A stretch of 64,000 bases of DNA, taken from positions 62,001-126,000 of IMG/VR virus record IMGVR_UViG_3300024054_000269, one strand, 5' to 3'. A program made the translations under genes and the position numbers. Below the pieces are notes generated by a model. The model saw only the letters and a program-made list of their open reading frames with translations. It made no database searches and had not been told where the DNA came from. Every line of letters begins with the position of its first letter. Positions within the stretch are counted from its first letter, which is position 1. Source of the stretch: a virus. Shown one piece after another: positions 1 through 9,300 of this stretch.

Positions 1-3000
1 GGAATATCGCACAATTTCTCAGCTGGTGGACAAGCAACTACTGTTCTTACGCTTACTGCTAAACGCAGCAAATTCATAGCACCAAGAAACATAGGACGAG
101 TTGACAAAACAGGCGCAAGTGATTCGCCCCCAAATAAAAATAAAAGCAAAATAAATAAGAAGCAAAAGAAAAATAGTAGTGTTGTTCTAAAAGAAGTTGA
201 TGAAATACCAAATTCCGAAATAAATCCACTTTTTAGAATCGAATTCCCATCAGAGACCGGTGAAACGATCGGTTTAAATCAAGCCAATACGACAAGAGAT
301 TGGGACCAACCAGTTATACTCCGACATCCAGAAACTGGAAGAATGCTCGGATTCCCAAATGCTGTTATGGTATATAGGACAACTTATGATGGTCAAAAAT
401 TAGCAACTATATTAGCAAAATCCGGTAGCATGGAACATGACAATCCAAAAGACAAAAACCCGAAGTCTGCTGAGGGTACGCCTTTAAATTATAACAAAGT
501 AATTGCTGAAGTTCGTGAGTTACTGCGCCAGCAAAAGAAATCTGAGTTAATTGGTAGGCTTAGATCACACAGATATGAAGCCGCTGTAACAAGTCTTGGT
601 GCTTATGACTATGCACATGATACTAGCGGTTATTTTAAAGAAATGGCAATAGTTCCAACAGAAAGCGTTACTTATTCATCTGGAACTACTGATCCGAACG
701 ATGCTATAAGAATTTCAAAGGCTTCTCCTAATGAAATAAAAAAGCAAAACACAGAGTTCAAAAAAACACGTAATGAACTTGAGAAAAAACTTAGAGACAT
801 AAAGAAAAAAGAAAAAGACGCTGAAAAGAAATTCAATCAAAAATTGGTGGAGTTAAGAAGGAAATCAGGAAATGACACAACAAAACAAACAAACTCAACA
901 AAAAAGCAGATATCGGATGTTGAAAAATCAATAAAAGAGTCTAAAACTAAACTTGAGAAGATACTTAAAGAGTTGGCTAAAGAAACTAAAAAACAATCGG
1001 ATTTAAGTATTGAACGTGATAAACTTGAACAGGCTATATTTAGTCTTGGGTACGTTCCGACTGCTAAAGGTTTTGTTTTACCGAAATCTGAATTAGATTC
1101 ACCAAAACAAGCCCTAAACGCAGACGCTAAAACTAAAATAAAAATTAATAAATCATCTCAATCTGGTAAGAATGCAGCCGAAGAGTATAAAAAACTAACA
1201 ACAAATCAAACGACAAACACAAATAACGCCGGAACTGACAGTGCACAATTTATTAAATTAAAGAACGACTATGATAAAGCTGTTTCAAATATTGAAAAAC
1301 AAAACGAAATAATAAACAAAATTCAAACTAGTCAAACTTCTGCGCAGCAAAAATTTAGTGAACTTGAAAATCAGTTGGCAGCTTTAAAAGTTTCACAAGG
1401 TGATTTCAAAACTGGTCAAATATCAAAATTAAAATCTGATATAAAAGAATTGGGAGAAAAAATAGATAAATTGCAAATCCGAATAGAAAAGCTTAAGTCT
1501 GGTGAAGAAGAAACATTAGATGAAACAGACAGAGCGAAAAAACTTTCTGATTCTAGAAGGGAACTCCAAAAGTTGGTAGTTGATTATGATCAATTACAGA
1601 AAAAATTAAGAGTAGCTGAAGATGAATTTGAGGAGGCCGCAACTGAATCTGACGATTTATTTAATATAAGAGTTCAACGTGCTGAACTTGAAAAACAATT
1701 AGATGACTTAAATAGCAAAATAGCAAAAAATAGAATTTTGCCAAATTTAAACATTATGATAAGGCCAGTTTCTGACGAATTTGGATTTGAAGTTATAGGC
1801 CATTATAGATACGGACGCGGAGCATTCATAGACAGAGGCAAAGTAAAAATCGAAGTTGGTGGTAAAGATCGTCCAATTGTGAATGATTTAGGCATTCAAT
1901 TTGCGGCGACTGGTTCATTAATTGAAAATTTTCCAATGGATGTTAACTTAGCAACCAACGGTCCTGAAACTTTAAACTTTGCTGAAGCATTCGAAGATAT
2001 GCGACCAGAAGATTGGATGACAGGAGCGTCATTTAAAGCTAATTTTTCTGGAAAGGATTCGCTTGACGGCATAAATTACACTGGCCAAGAAACTTATTCC
2101 TCAAATCTGAAAGCCTCAAAAACTACAACAGTCTTTGTCGAAGCTGATTCATTGAGGAAATCATTAACTTTAGCCGAATTGAAACCATCAATTAATATGG
2201 GCGCACTAAGTGAAGCGGTAGAAGATTGTGACTGTTGGTTAGGCAAAGCAGAATGGCTTTCGGTTTTGCCTAAAAGTGTTGTTGGTTCTATCCTAGGTAA
2301 AGAAAACATTAACAATCAGCTTCTAAATCCAACAGGAACCGAAACTCAAATCGGACTTCAAACACCAAGCCCGCAAGGATTTTTCAAAAAATTGAATGAA
2401 TTCTTACAAGACAAATTTGATCTCGAATACGGATATAATGTTTCCAGGGAAAAACAAAATACAACCGGTGGTGTAACTGTATTTGCACAACCTCAGTTAC
2501 CAAGAACTGATAACATTTTGGGTGATCTGCAATCTTCGCTTTTCCAACGCGCTGCACTTGGTGACCCAGATGCACTAGAAGCAATGAAAGCAGATGTTAA
2601 TTTTGCATTTGGAGAGACTGAGAAAGCATGGAAAGATTTCAATAAAGAACTTTCAGCTTCTGGAGCAAAAATCAAACAAGCTTCAGAAGATTTCAGAGAA
2701 TCACTTAAAATGCCAACGCCAACTGCATCGGTAACAACTAAGAGCCCGAACGAACAGAAACTGGAAGAAGCTCAAAAGCAATTGAAGGATGTTAAAGACA
2801 AGTTGAAAAAAGCACAAGAAATACTTCAACAACATCCTGATTCTGTGAATGCACAGGCGGATGTTAAGAAACTTCAAAAGGAAGAATCAAAATTGCAGGC
2901 TAAGGTTGATTTCTTGAAAAAGAAAGTTGACGGAACATCAACTGGTGGTCAATATCAACCAGAAGCAAAAGTACCGCCTGGGATATTTGATGCTGTACGT

Positions 3001-3111
3001 TTGGCTGCAGCACTTGAGTCTGAGCGGCTTTCAAGTCAAGAAAATCCAATGCCGGCAAAGGCTTTTTCTGAGAATCCAGAAGAATTCGAAAGAAAACTGA
3101 CAGGTGGTTAA
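1..3111 (+). CDS. Baseplate/tail hub-like protein with coiled coils (5' partial)
   Basis: The reading frame is open from the first base, so the gene starts before the window; about 1036 codons are visible and it ends at TAA 3109-3111. The first visible residues (HNFSAGGQATTVLTL) resemble the closing strand of late-control-D/gp27-like baseplate hub domains. Two Lys/Glu/Gln-rich stretches (about nt 730-1040 and 1240-1730) are strong coiled-coil candidates, and a third lies at about nt 2750-2930. Between them is a beta-rich part (about nt 1740-2100) with GHYRYGRGAF. The next plus-strand gene encodes a gp5/VgrG-like spike, the usual partner of a hub, which supports this reading. A tape measure or other tail-tube-associated protein is the alternative. 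Hub identity is inference; a large tail structural protein is well supported by context. Confidence 0.6.
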   Translation, partial: GISHNFSAGGQATTVLTLTAKRSKFIAPRNIGRVDKTGASDSPPNKNKSKINKKQKKNSSVVLKEVDEIPNSEINPLFRIEFPSETGETIGLNQANTTRDWDQPVILRHPETGRMLGFPNAVMVYRTTYDGQKLATILAKSGSMEHDNPKDKNPKSAEGTPLNYNKVIAEVRELLRQQKKSELIGRLRSHRYEAAVTSLGAYDYAHDTSGYFKEMAIVPTESVTYSSGTTDPNDAIRISKASPNEIKKQNTEFKKTRNELEKKLRDIKKKEKDAEKKFNQKLVELRRKSGNDTTKQTNSTKKQISDVEKSIKESKTKLEKILKELAKETKKQSDLSIERDKLEQAIFSLGYVPTAKGFVLPKSELDSPKQALNADAKTKIKINKSSQSGKNAAEEYKKLTTNQTTNTNNAGTDSAQFIKLKNDYDKAVSNIEKQNEIINKIQTSQTSAQQKFSELENQLAALKVSQGDFKTGQISKLKSDIKELGEKIDKLQIRIEKLKSGEEETLDETDRAKKLSDSRRELQKLVVDYDQLQKKLRVAEDEFEEAATESDDLFNIRVQRAELEKQLDDLNSKIAKNRILPNLNIMIRPVSDEFGFEVIGHYRYGRGAFIDRGKVKIEVGGKDRPIVNDLGIQFAATGSLIENFPMDVNLATNGPETLNFAEAFEDMRPEDWMTGASFKANFSGKDSLDGINYTGQETYSSNLKASKTTTVFVEADSLRKSLTLAELKPSINMGALSEAVEDCDCWLGKAEWLSVLPKSVVGSILGKENINNQLLNPTGTETQIGLQTPSPQGFFKKLNEFLQDKFDLEYGYNVSREKQNTTGGVTVFAQPQLPRTDNILGDLQSSLFQRAALGDPDALEAMKADVNFAFGETEKAWKDFNKELSASGAKIKQASEDFRESLKMPTPTASVTTKSPNEQKLEEAQKQLKDVKDKLKKAQEILQQHPDSVNAQADVKKLQKEESKLQAKVDFLKKKVDGTSTGGQYQPEAKVPPGIFDAVRLAAALESERLSSQENPMPAKAFSENPEEFERKLTGG

Positions 3112-3485
3112 TTTCTTAAAACCTGCAAAAATTTTTGATCACAAAGGCTTGGTTCGTAAACATATAATATAATATTTTCAACCATTCTGTTTACTGGCAT
3201 AACAGAAATCATGGTTTCTATTTTCTTTGTTTTTTGAGTTGTATCAAAACTATGTCTGATTGATTTGATTCTAAAATGAAGTGTTATTGTTTGATATTCA
3301 CCTTCTTCAACATAACAATCTTGTGAATTTAATCCTGAAATATACGAAATTAATTTTTGATTATCTGATGATATATCTATGAAAATACTTTGATTTTCTT
3401 TTATATAAGAATAATTATTCACAATCCATTTTGCCTTCTCAATAATCACTCCGTTAATAGCCGTAACTTGGATGAGAAGGTTCAT
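3108..3485 (-). CDS. Hypothetical protein, 125 aa, antisense within the tail module
   Basis: This is the only minus-strand gene in the structural half. It fills the roughly 400-base gap between the hub-like gene and the spike gene, which would otherwise be empty. Its stop overlaps the upstream gene's stop tail-to-tail by 4 bases. The predicted protein has a balanced composition (Ile/Ser rich, TITLHFRIKSIRHSFD, IILYVYEP) rather than the low-complexity look of a shadow frame. No clear Shine-Dalgarno precedes the ATG at 3485-3483 (minus strand). I do not recognise a family. The predicted beta strands would fit a small beta-sandwich protein, but this is weak. It could be a late-acquired cargo gene. 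Confidence 0.55.
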   Translation of the reverse strand: MNLLIQVTAINGVIIEKAKWIVNNYSYIKENQSIFIDISSDNQKLISYISGLNSQDCYVEEGEYQTITLHFRIKSIRHSFDTTQKTKKIETMISVMPVNRMVENIILYVYEPSLCDQKFLQVLRN

Positions 3486-3519
3486 TTAAACACAGTACAC
3501 CACCGTATCGTAAACAAGC

Positions 3520-5739
3520 ATGGCACGAAATCCAATGGATATGGACCCAGAGGGTCCGGCTAATATACCACCAATTCCGTCGTCCGACCCAAATTTAGGG
3601 CACGGTGGCATATTAGACCAAAGTCTAAACAACAAATTATCAAAATCATATTTGTGGTCCGGAAGAATTACGCATGTTGATTATGAAACTATGGTTTGTT
3701 CAATTAGGTTCGACACCGGTCTTGGAGAATGGCATGATATACCATTGCCCGCTCCAGCCGGATCAAGTAACAGATCATGGTCAGGAATAGTTCCAGAACC
3801 TGGAACAAAAGTAATCATCGGGTGGACAAAGTATTCTAACAGAGGGTTTAAACCTCAAATAGTTCAATTTCTTACAACTGGCGTTTTCCCAGCTAGGGAG
3901 TTTGAAGTTTTTTCTTCCGCAGATCCGACCATGGCGAAGACAGCTCTGGATATATTACCAGAGTTGGAAGACGACCCAGGTTTGTTTTTGCGTCCTGTTA
4001 GACTAAAGTTAAGAAAGGTTTATCCTGGCGATTATTTAGCCACGTCATCTAGTGGTGCTGATTTTATACTTGACAAAGATGTTTATTTCACAAATCGATC
4101 CGGGAATGAATTCAGATTAAGAGATACTGACCAAACTGCTATATTACAAACAGTCAACACATTTGAATCAAATTCTGCTGGGTATTACAGGAGGGGTCTT
4201 ATAAGAAGAAATGCGTTTGAACTTTTACCAGATCTTGGATTTGATTCAGAAACTGATACGTTCGACAAAACCAAAAACCCTGATGCATTTAACAAATTAG
4301 TAAATTTTGGGATAATCAAAAGTGACGGAACACCTAATTTTCCGGAAGACGCTGATAACATATATCCATTCGATGTCATGCCAGATGGCATGAGAATGAG
4401 TTATATTCATCATGGTGAGACTGATGTTCAATTTTCCGGAAATGAAGCACCAGAAGACTGTTACGTAGAAGATAGAATTGAATTAAGACATACGCACACT
4501 GGAGTGATGGAGGTAACTGAAGAAGGCGACGGATTTCAGTTAGAAAGATTTGATCCGTACATTGAAGATGTTAGCGGAACTGTAGTTGGAAATGATCCAT
4601 TTTCTGAAGATGGCAGAACTCTATACAAAAGAATTCTGTCAATGCGTTTGTTCAATAATTTTGACGCAGAGTGGAACCCGGGCATAAAACCAAGATTTTA
4701 CGCTGTAGATCAATTAGTAAGAGGATCTGAAGATGCTGATACGTTAGCGTTGGCTCGTCTTTTCAAAATAAAATGTCCAAGAAATAATAATCAATTTGTG
4801 TTTGGTATAACTAAAGAAGGAAGAGCTTTTTTACATGTTCCATCAAGTACCGGCAACATACCTGATGAAAAAGGAAAATCAATAGATATTTTTACAGCCG
4901 GAAAAATAAGAGCCGCTATAGGTAAAGATCCATCGGATAGTAGAAGCTTAGACGTAGCTTTTTCTGGCGGAATTAGGCTTGACATCGGTAGAAGTACAAG
5001 TGGGCATTCAATAGAAGTCAAATATTCAGGTCCGATTAGGCAGATTTTCGCTGGTAATGATGACAACGGAATAGCATCGCAAACAACTATTGGTGGAAGC
5101 TCATACGAAGCAACAAGTGGTGATAAATTTGTAAGCGTAAGCGGTGGTAGTTCAGAGGTCATCGGTGGTGATAAAACGATCGAATCAGAGAGACTAACAG
5201 TAAACTCCGGGACTGGCGGTTTCGCTTTAAAAGCTGCTGGAAACGTAAGTGAGACGATTCTTGGTAAAAAAGATTATAAAATAGCACTTCTTCAGAACGA
5301 AGTTTATGCTTTAGGTCGCGTTGCACTCACTTTGGCTGGCGGCATATCAGACACATTATTAGCCGGTGCGTATGCAAGAACTGTTACAGCTGGAACTATA
5401 GTTGATACAGTAGCGGCTGGTAATTATTCACAATCTGTTGGTGCTGGCAACATGTCAGTAGCTGTTGGTGCTGGCAACATGTCAGTAGCTGTTGGTGCTG
5501 GCAATTTGTCTTTGGTTACAGCGGCTGGTGCCGCAACTTTGGCATCAACCACATCAACAATTGTTGCATCGACTGGCGTTACACAAATACTTGGCCCAGT
5601 TGTTAAAATAGGAACGGTGCCAGGACCATTCGGTATTGGCAATGCGGTTGCTGGAGTGCCTGGCCCACCAGTTGTTTTTACGTGCTATATCACAGGACTC
5701 CCAGCACGTGGGATTTCAACTATTTTCTTAGGGCCATAA
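3520..5739 (+). CDS. Baseplate central spike protein (gp5/VgrG-like OB fold with beta-helix tail)
   Basis: A 739-aa protein. Residues about 40-125 look like the OB-fold domain of gp5/VgrG/gpV spikes: a short strand pattern (WSGRITHVDYETMVCSIRF), then VPEPGTKVIIGW and a final strand before a linker. The C-terminal third turns into short Gly/Ala/Ser/Val repeats, including an exact 27-base tandem duplication (AGNMSVAVG), typical of the triple-stranded beta-helix needle of spike proteins. It ends in a Gly/Pro-rich tip. No gp5-type lysozyme domain is visible in the middle, so this is likely a non-enzymatic spike. It sits between the hub-like gene and further baseplate genes. The ATG start has no clear Shine-Dalgarno, but the N-terminus (MARNPMDMDPEGP) looks natural. 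Confidence 0.75.
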   Translation: MARNPMDMDPEGPANIPPIPSSDPNLGHGGILDQSLNNKLSKSYLWSGRITHVDYETMVCSIRFDTGLGEWHDIPLPAPAGSSNRSWSGIVPEPGTKVIIGWTKYSNRGFKPQIVQFLTTGVFPAREFEVFSSADPTMAKTALDILPELEDDPGLFLRPVRLKLRKVYPGDYLATSSSGADFILDKDVYFTNRSGNEFRLRDTDQTAILQTVNTFESNSAGYYRRGLIRRNAFELLPDLGFDSETDTFDKTKNPDAFNKLVNFGIIKSDGTPNFPEDADNIYPFDVMPDGMRMSYIHHGETDVQFSGNEAPEDCYVEDRIELRHTHTGVMEVTEEGDGFQLERFDPYIEDVSGTVVGNDPFSEDGRTLYKRILSMRLFNNFDAEWNPGIKPRFYAVDQLVRGSEDADTLALARLFKIKCPRNNNQFVFGITKEGRAFLHVPSSTGNIPDEKGKSIDIFTAGKIRAAIGKDPSDSRSLDVAFSGGIRLDIGRSTSGHSIEVKYSGPIRQIFAGNDDNGIASQTTIGGSSYEATSGDKFVSVSGGSSEVIGGDKTIESERLTVNSGTGGFALKAAGNVSETILGKKDYKIALLQNEVYALGRVALTLAGGISDTLLAGAYARTVTAGTIVDTVAAGNYSQSVGAGNMSVAVGAGNMSVAVGAGNLSLVTAAGAATLASTTSTIVASTGVTQILGPVVKIGTVPGPFGIGNAVAGVPGPPVVFTCYITGLPARGISTIFLGP
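5434..5508 (+). repeat. 27-bp tandem repeat in the spike beta-helix coding region
   Basis: Copies at 5434-5460 and 5461-5487 differ only in their first base. A third partial copy follows at 5488-5508. They encode repeated (V)GAGNMSVA units of the spike's needle. The near-exact copies suggest a recent in-frame expansion; length variation here would lengthen or shorten the needle by nine residues per unit. Confidence 0.9.
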
Positions 5740-6320
5740 TGGCAATTAATCAAATCACAGTTCTACCAATTGTTACCGGTGCTTTGACGTCCAATGGCAT
5801 AGTTGGAGTATCAATGCCCCAATTAGCATTAGCATTAACAAATGGGCTTGTTCAATATGTTTTGACTGGCATAACAATAACATCTCAGGATGTTGGAACA
5901 GTCGGGTCTGGTGTTGGCACTGGTTTTGGAATTTCTCTTGAAGTTCCAATTTTATTTCAAAATTTTCAAACAACTTTTACAGCTGCTGGCATAAATGGAA
6001 CGCATTCAAGATTAATTATTAACGCAATTTCAACAGCTTATTCATCAGTGTTTAGAATAGCAAATATGGTAACAACTAACGTCGGAGTTGCAGTTGGTAC
6101 TGGTGTTGTATCAGTAATACCAAATACAATAATATCAATTCCAACATATATTGGTAATTTTACTGCTTCACTTTTGCTTGGTATATCAGCACCTGCTTTG
6201 GCAACTGCTATCGCTAAAGGCTTGGATCAATCGTTGCCAACAGCTAAAGGTACTGTCATAATAGCTGGTCCACCTTCATCAACATCATCTACAGGAAATG
6301 GGTTGGGCAAAATTCTATGA
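5739..6320 (+). CDS. Hypothetical hydrophobic virion protein, 193 aa
   Basis: Start chosen at the ATG overlapping the spike stop (TAATG, 5737-5741), giving MAINQITVLPIV. A longer frame opening at 5682 would run inside the spike gene and looks artificial. The protein is rich in Ile, Thr, Gly, Val and Ala, almost without charge, with patterns such as VGTVGSGVGTGFGI and a Pro/Ser/Gly-rich C-terminus. It probably belongs to the baseplate or spike tip because of its position between the spike and the next large baseplate protein, to which it is coupled by an ATGA overlap. No family is recognised. A membrane-active or highly beta-structured protein is possible. Confidence 0.75.
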   Translation: MAINQITVLPIVTGALTSNGIVGVSMPQLALALTNGLVQYVLTGITITSQDVGTVGSGVGTGFGISLEVPILFQNFQTTFTAAGINGTHSRLIINAISTAYSSVFRIANMVTTNVGVAVGTGVVSVIPNTIISIPTYIGNFTASLLLGISAPALATAIAKGLDQSLPTAKGTVIIAGPPSSTSSTGNGLGKIL

Positions 6321-9300
6321 GCATAGATCTATCAAGAGTTCTTTTAGAAGGGATAAGAGTAAGCACTGGCAACAATGCTTTTACATTTCCTTCTAATGTA
6401 GTCATCTTATCTGATTCAACGTTCCAATCATCATATTTAGATAGAGTTGAATATTGTGTCATAGCTGACAGTTTGAATTTATCATCTTTATCACTTGAAA
6501 TTGCAGATCCAAATTTGATATTTAAATGGACTAAAAACGAGTCAACCGCCATAAGATTTGACTACGATAGTTTTTCTGGTAGGTGGATGCCTATGCCTGG
6601 TTCTTCACCAGAAGAATTAGGTATGATTAGTAACACAACGAGATTGATTGTTCAAATCCCAGATCTAAATTTGACAAATTCGCCATTTAGTATTTACATA
6701 GGCAATCCAGTAAGAATAATAACCTTTTCAGTCCAACTTGTTAACACTCCAACAAATTTTACAAGTTTAACAACTGGAAATGTGCAAATCGCACAAGACA
6801 CGGGTGAGTTAAATTTCGCACAAGTAGATGTGGATCAATTTGCCGGACAAATTGTTCTTAATACGAGACAAGGTTTTTTTGATAGGTCAAGAACGACTGG
6901 TAAGATTGGATCTTTACCTGAATCATCATCTGTATCATACAATTTATTTTTAAACCCAAGACCAGCATCTGGACAGCGACCAAGAGTTCGTATAAATTAT
7001 AGAGATCACCTAACTCCTATCGAAGTTCCAAATGAATCATCATTCAGTCCTCCTGCATCTGGAACTTTTCAGTGGTCAGCTGACACCGGAAAACTTGCAT
7101 TCTCTGCTAGTGATATTAATAGTTTTAAATCTGAGTTTGTTTATTACGATGGAGTTTTTAACGGTTCTTTTCAATTAGTTAGAACTTCGCTTGGCCTCCC
7201 AACTGTTGGTTATCCAAGTATAACATTTAATGTTCCGTTATTTGTTGGTCTAGAAACTACTGACAGATATCTGATATTTGCGGAAAAAACTGGTGAGCCA
7301 AGAGTTTATTTTAAAATTAGACTGCGTGATTCAACAACACAATCACTTAGCGCGCCACCATCCGGAACAGTTTTGGTAGACACGTCAAATGGTAATGTGT
7401 ATTTAAAATCGTCTAATGTTTCTAATTTTTCTTCTTATACATTCTATTATTTAGATACGATTGGAGTTGTTGAAAATGGTGTTGGCGTACAATTTTTCAG
7501 AAGCGGCGCAAATTCTGGTTCAACATCAAGTGTTGGCGATTTTACTATAAAATATCACGTTGACAATCAATTCATAGGAAACATTTCATCTGATCTCATA
7601 TTTTTACCAACTATTCCGATCAACAATTCAAACCTTAGTTTTACAGTTAAAAAGGGAACTCTAGGTGGGACCTTTATTGGGGATTTAAAAAATAACGTAG
7701 ATTCAACACAACAAGGATCTGGTTATTTACCAGATTTTGATAACAAGAAAATAAACATCAGCTTTAGAAGGACTTCTAATATTGAACTTGATAAAGAATC
7801 ATCTATCATAAAAATTGAACCAACTGTAAGCCAATTCGGGCTTGAAATAGAAATTGACGGTTCAGCTTCTGAACCGGGCGTTGATTTTGATTTTAACCCT
7901 GATGCTGGATTTTTAGAATTCACAAAATCAATCGGTGAAAACAATCCAGAAAATGTGTTAAATGTATCTGGGGCAACTTCTTCACCTAACATATTTATAG
8001 CCAACGATGCAGTTTTTCCGATCAATGAGACGATAGGAAGTTTTTTGTATATAAATTCTGGTTCCAACGCTGGTATTTATAAAATAGTTGCTTTTATTTC
8101 ATCTTATCAAGTTTTAGTTTCGCCAAATTTTCAAGTTTTTGGGTCAGATACGGCCGATTTTAGAAAAAATGCTGATGTAATAGCTGATAGATTTTTTACT
8201 GATTTGCTTACGCCATTGAAAAAATTCAAACTCGAAAGAGCAAATAGCATTAATGATATTTTTACGCAAATCGACAATTCGTTGTTTACTTTGTTGGCTA
8301 CGAATGGGCAGGTTAACCTAAAAAACAGGGCTAAACCTGGTGAAGTTTTCAAAGTTATGTATGTTTATTTACAGTCTGATGACGAAGGCGTTACGACAAC
8401 GCCACAAAACATAACGGAATTTGCTTCTTTTCCGATTCGACAGGAAATTGCGACAACAACTATTGGGTCGAATACTGTAACTTTCAACCAAAATAATAGA
8501 CAAATATCAGATACGCAAATCAACGTCTATGTCAATGGTGTAACATTAGACACAACTCAATTCGAACTTAAGAATAACAATGAAATTGAATTATCAGAAC
8601 CTATAACAAGTTCTGACACGACTGTTACCGTTACTTATTTTGTAGACGAAGCCGTTGGCGGTGAAACTTCGTTTACAGTCAAAAATTCGCCAATAGACAT
8701 AGACACACCAAGTTTGACAGCCGGATCTAATCAAATATTGTTAAATGGTAATCAAACAAACATTATCCAACCTGGTTCGCCGGTTTTATTTGATAACGAA
8801 ATATTATTAATAACATTAGATACAACATACGATTCAACTAGTGACATAACAACAATTACATTTACTACAAATGCTCCGTCTGACATCACCAATCCGATTA
8901 TTCAAATTGCAGAATCAATTTTTGGATATACTGAACAAGACGCATCGACATTTGATGTTATACCGTCCGGTTCTGGATCAATAACTGTCTCTGGTAACAA
9001 CTTATTTAGACCGAATACTGTTATTACAATCAATGAAGATCCGTATTTTGTTATAGGATCAAATTATGACTCAGAAGATAATAAAACAACAATATCATTA
9101 TCTTCTCAAGCAATTAAAAATTACATTTTTCCAACTATAATCAAAACAATTAGACCGATATTTTTATCTGGCAAAGAATTCCAAACGTCAAATGATGCAA
9201 AACTTGACCCTGAACCAATCGTTATTAGAATGGGACAAGGACAAAAAATATTAGTACCAAATGTTGATTATACAATATCAGATGGCGGGCTTATTTCTTT

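Noticed and set aside
3900-4600. Lysozyme domain in the spike as in T4 gp5
   Set aside because: No Glu-x8-Asp-type lysozyme pattern or typical flanking helices could be seen in the middle of the protein.
5434-5508. CRISPR-like direct repeats
   Set aside because: The units are contiguous and in frame within the spike gene, with no spacers; they encode the beta-helix repeat. No CRISPR array is visible elsewhere.
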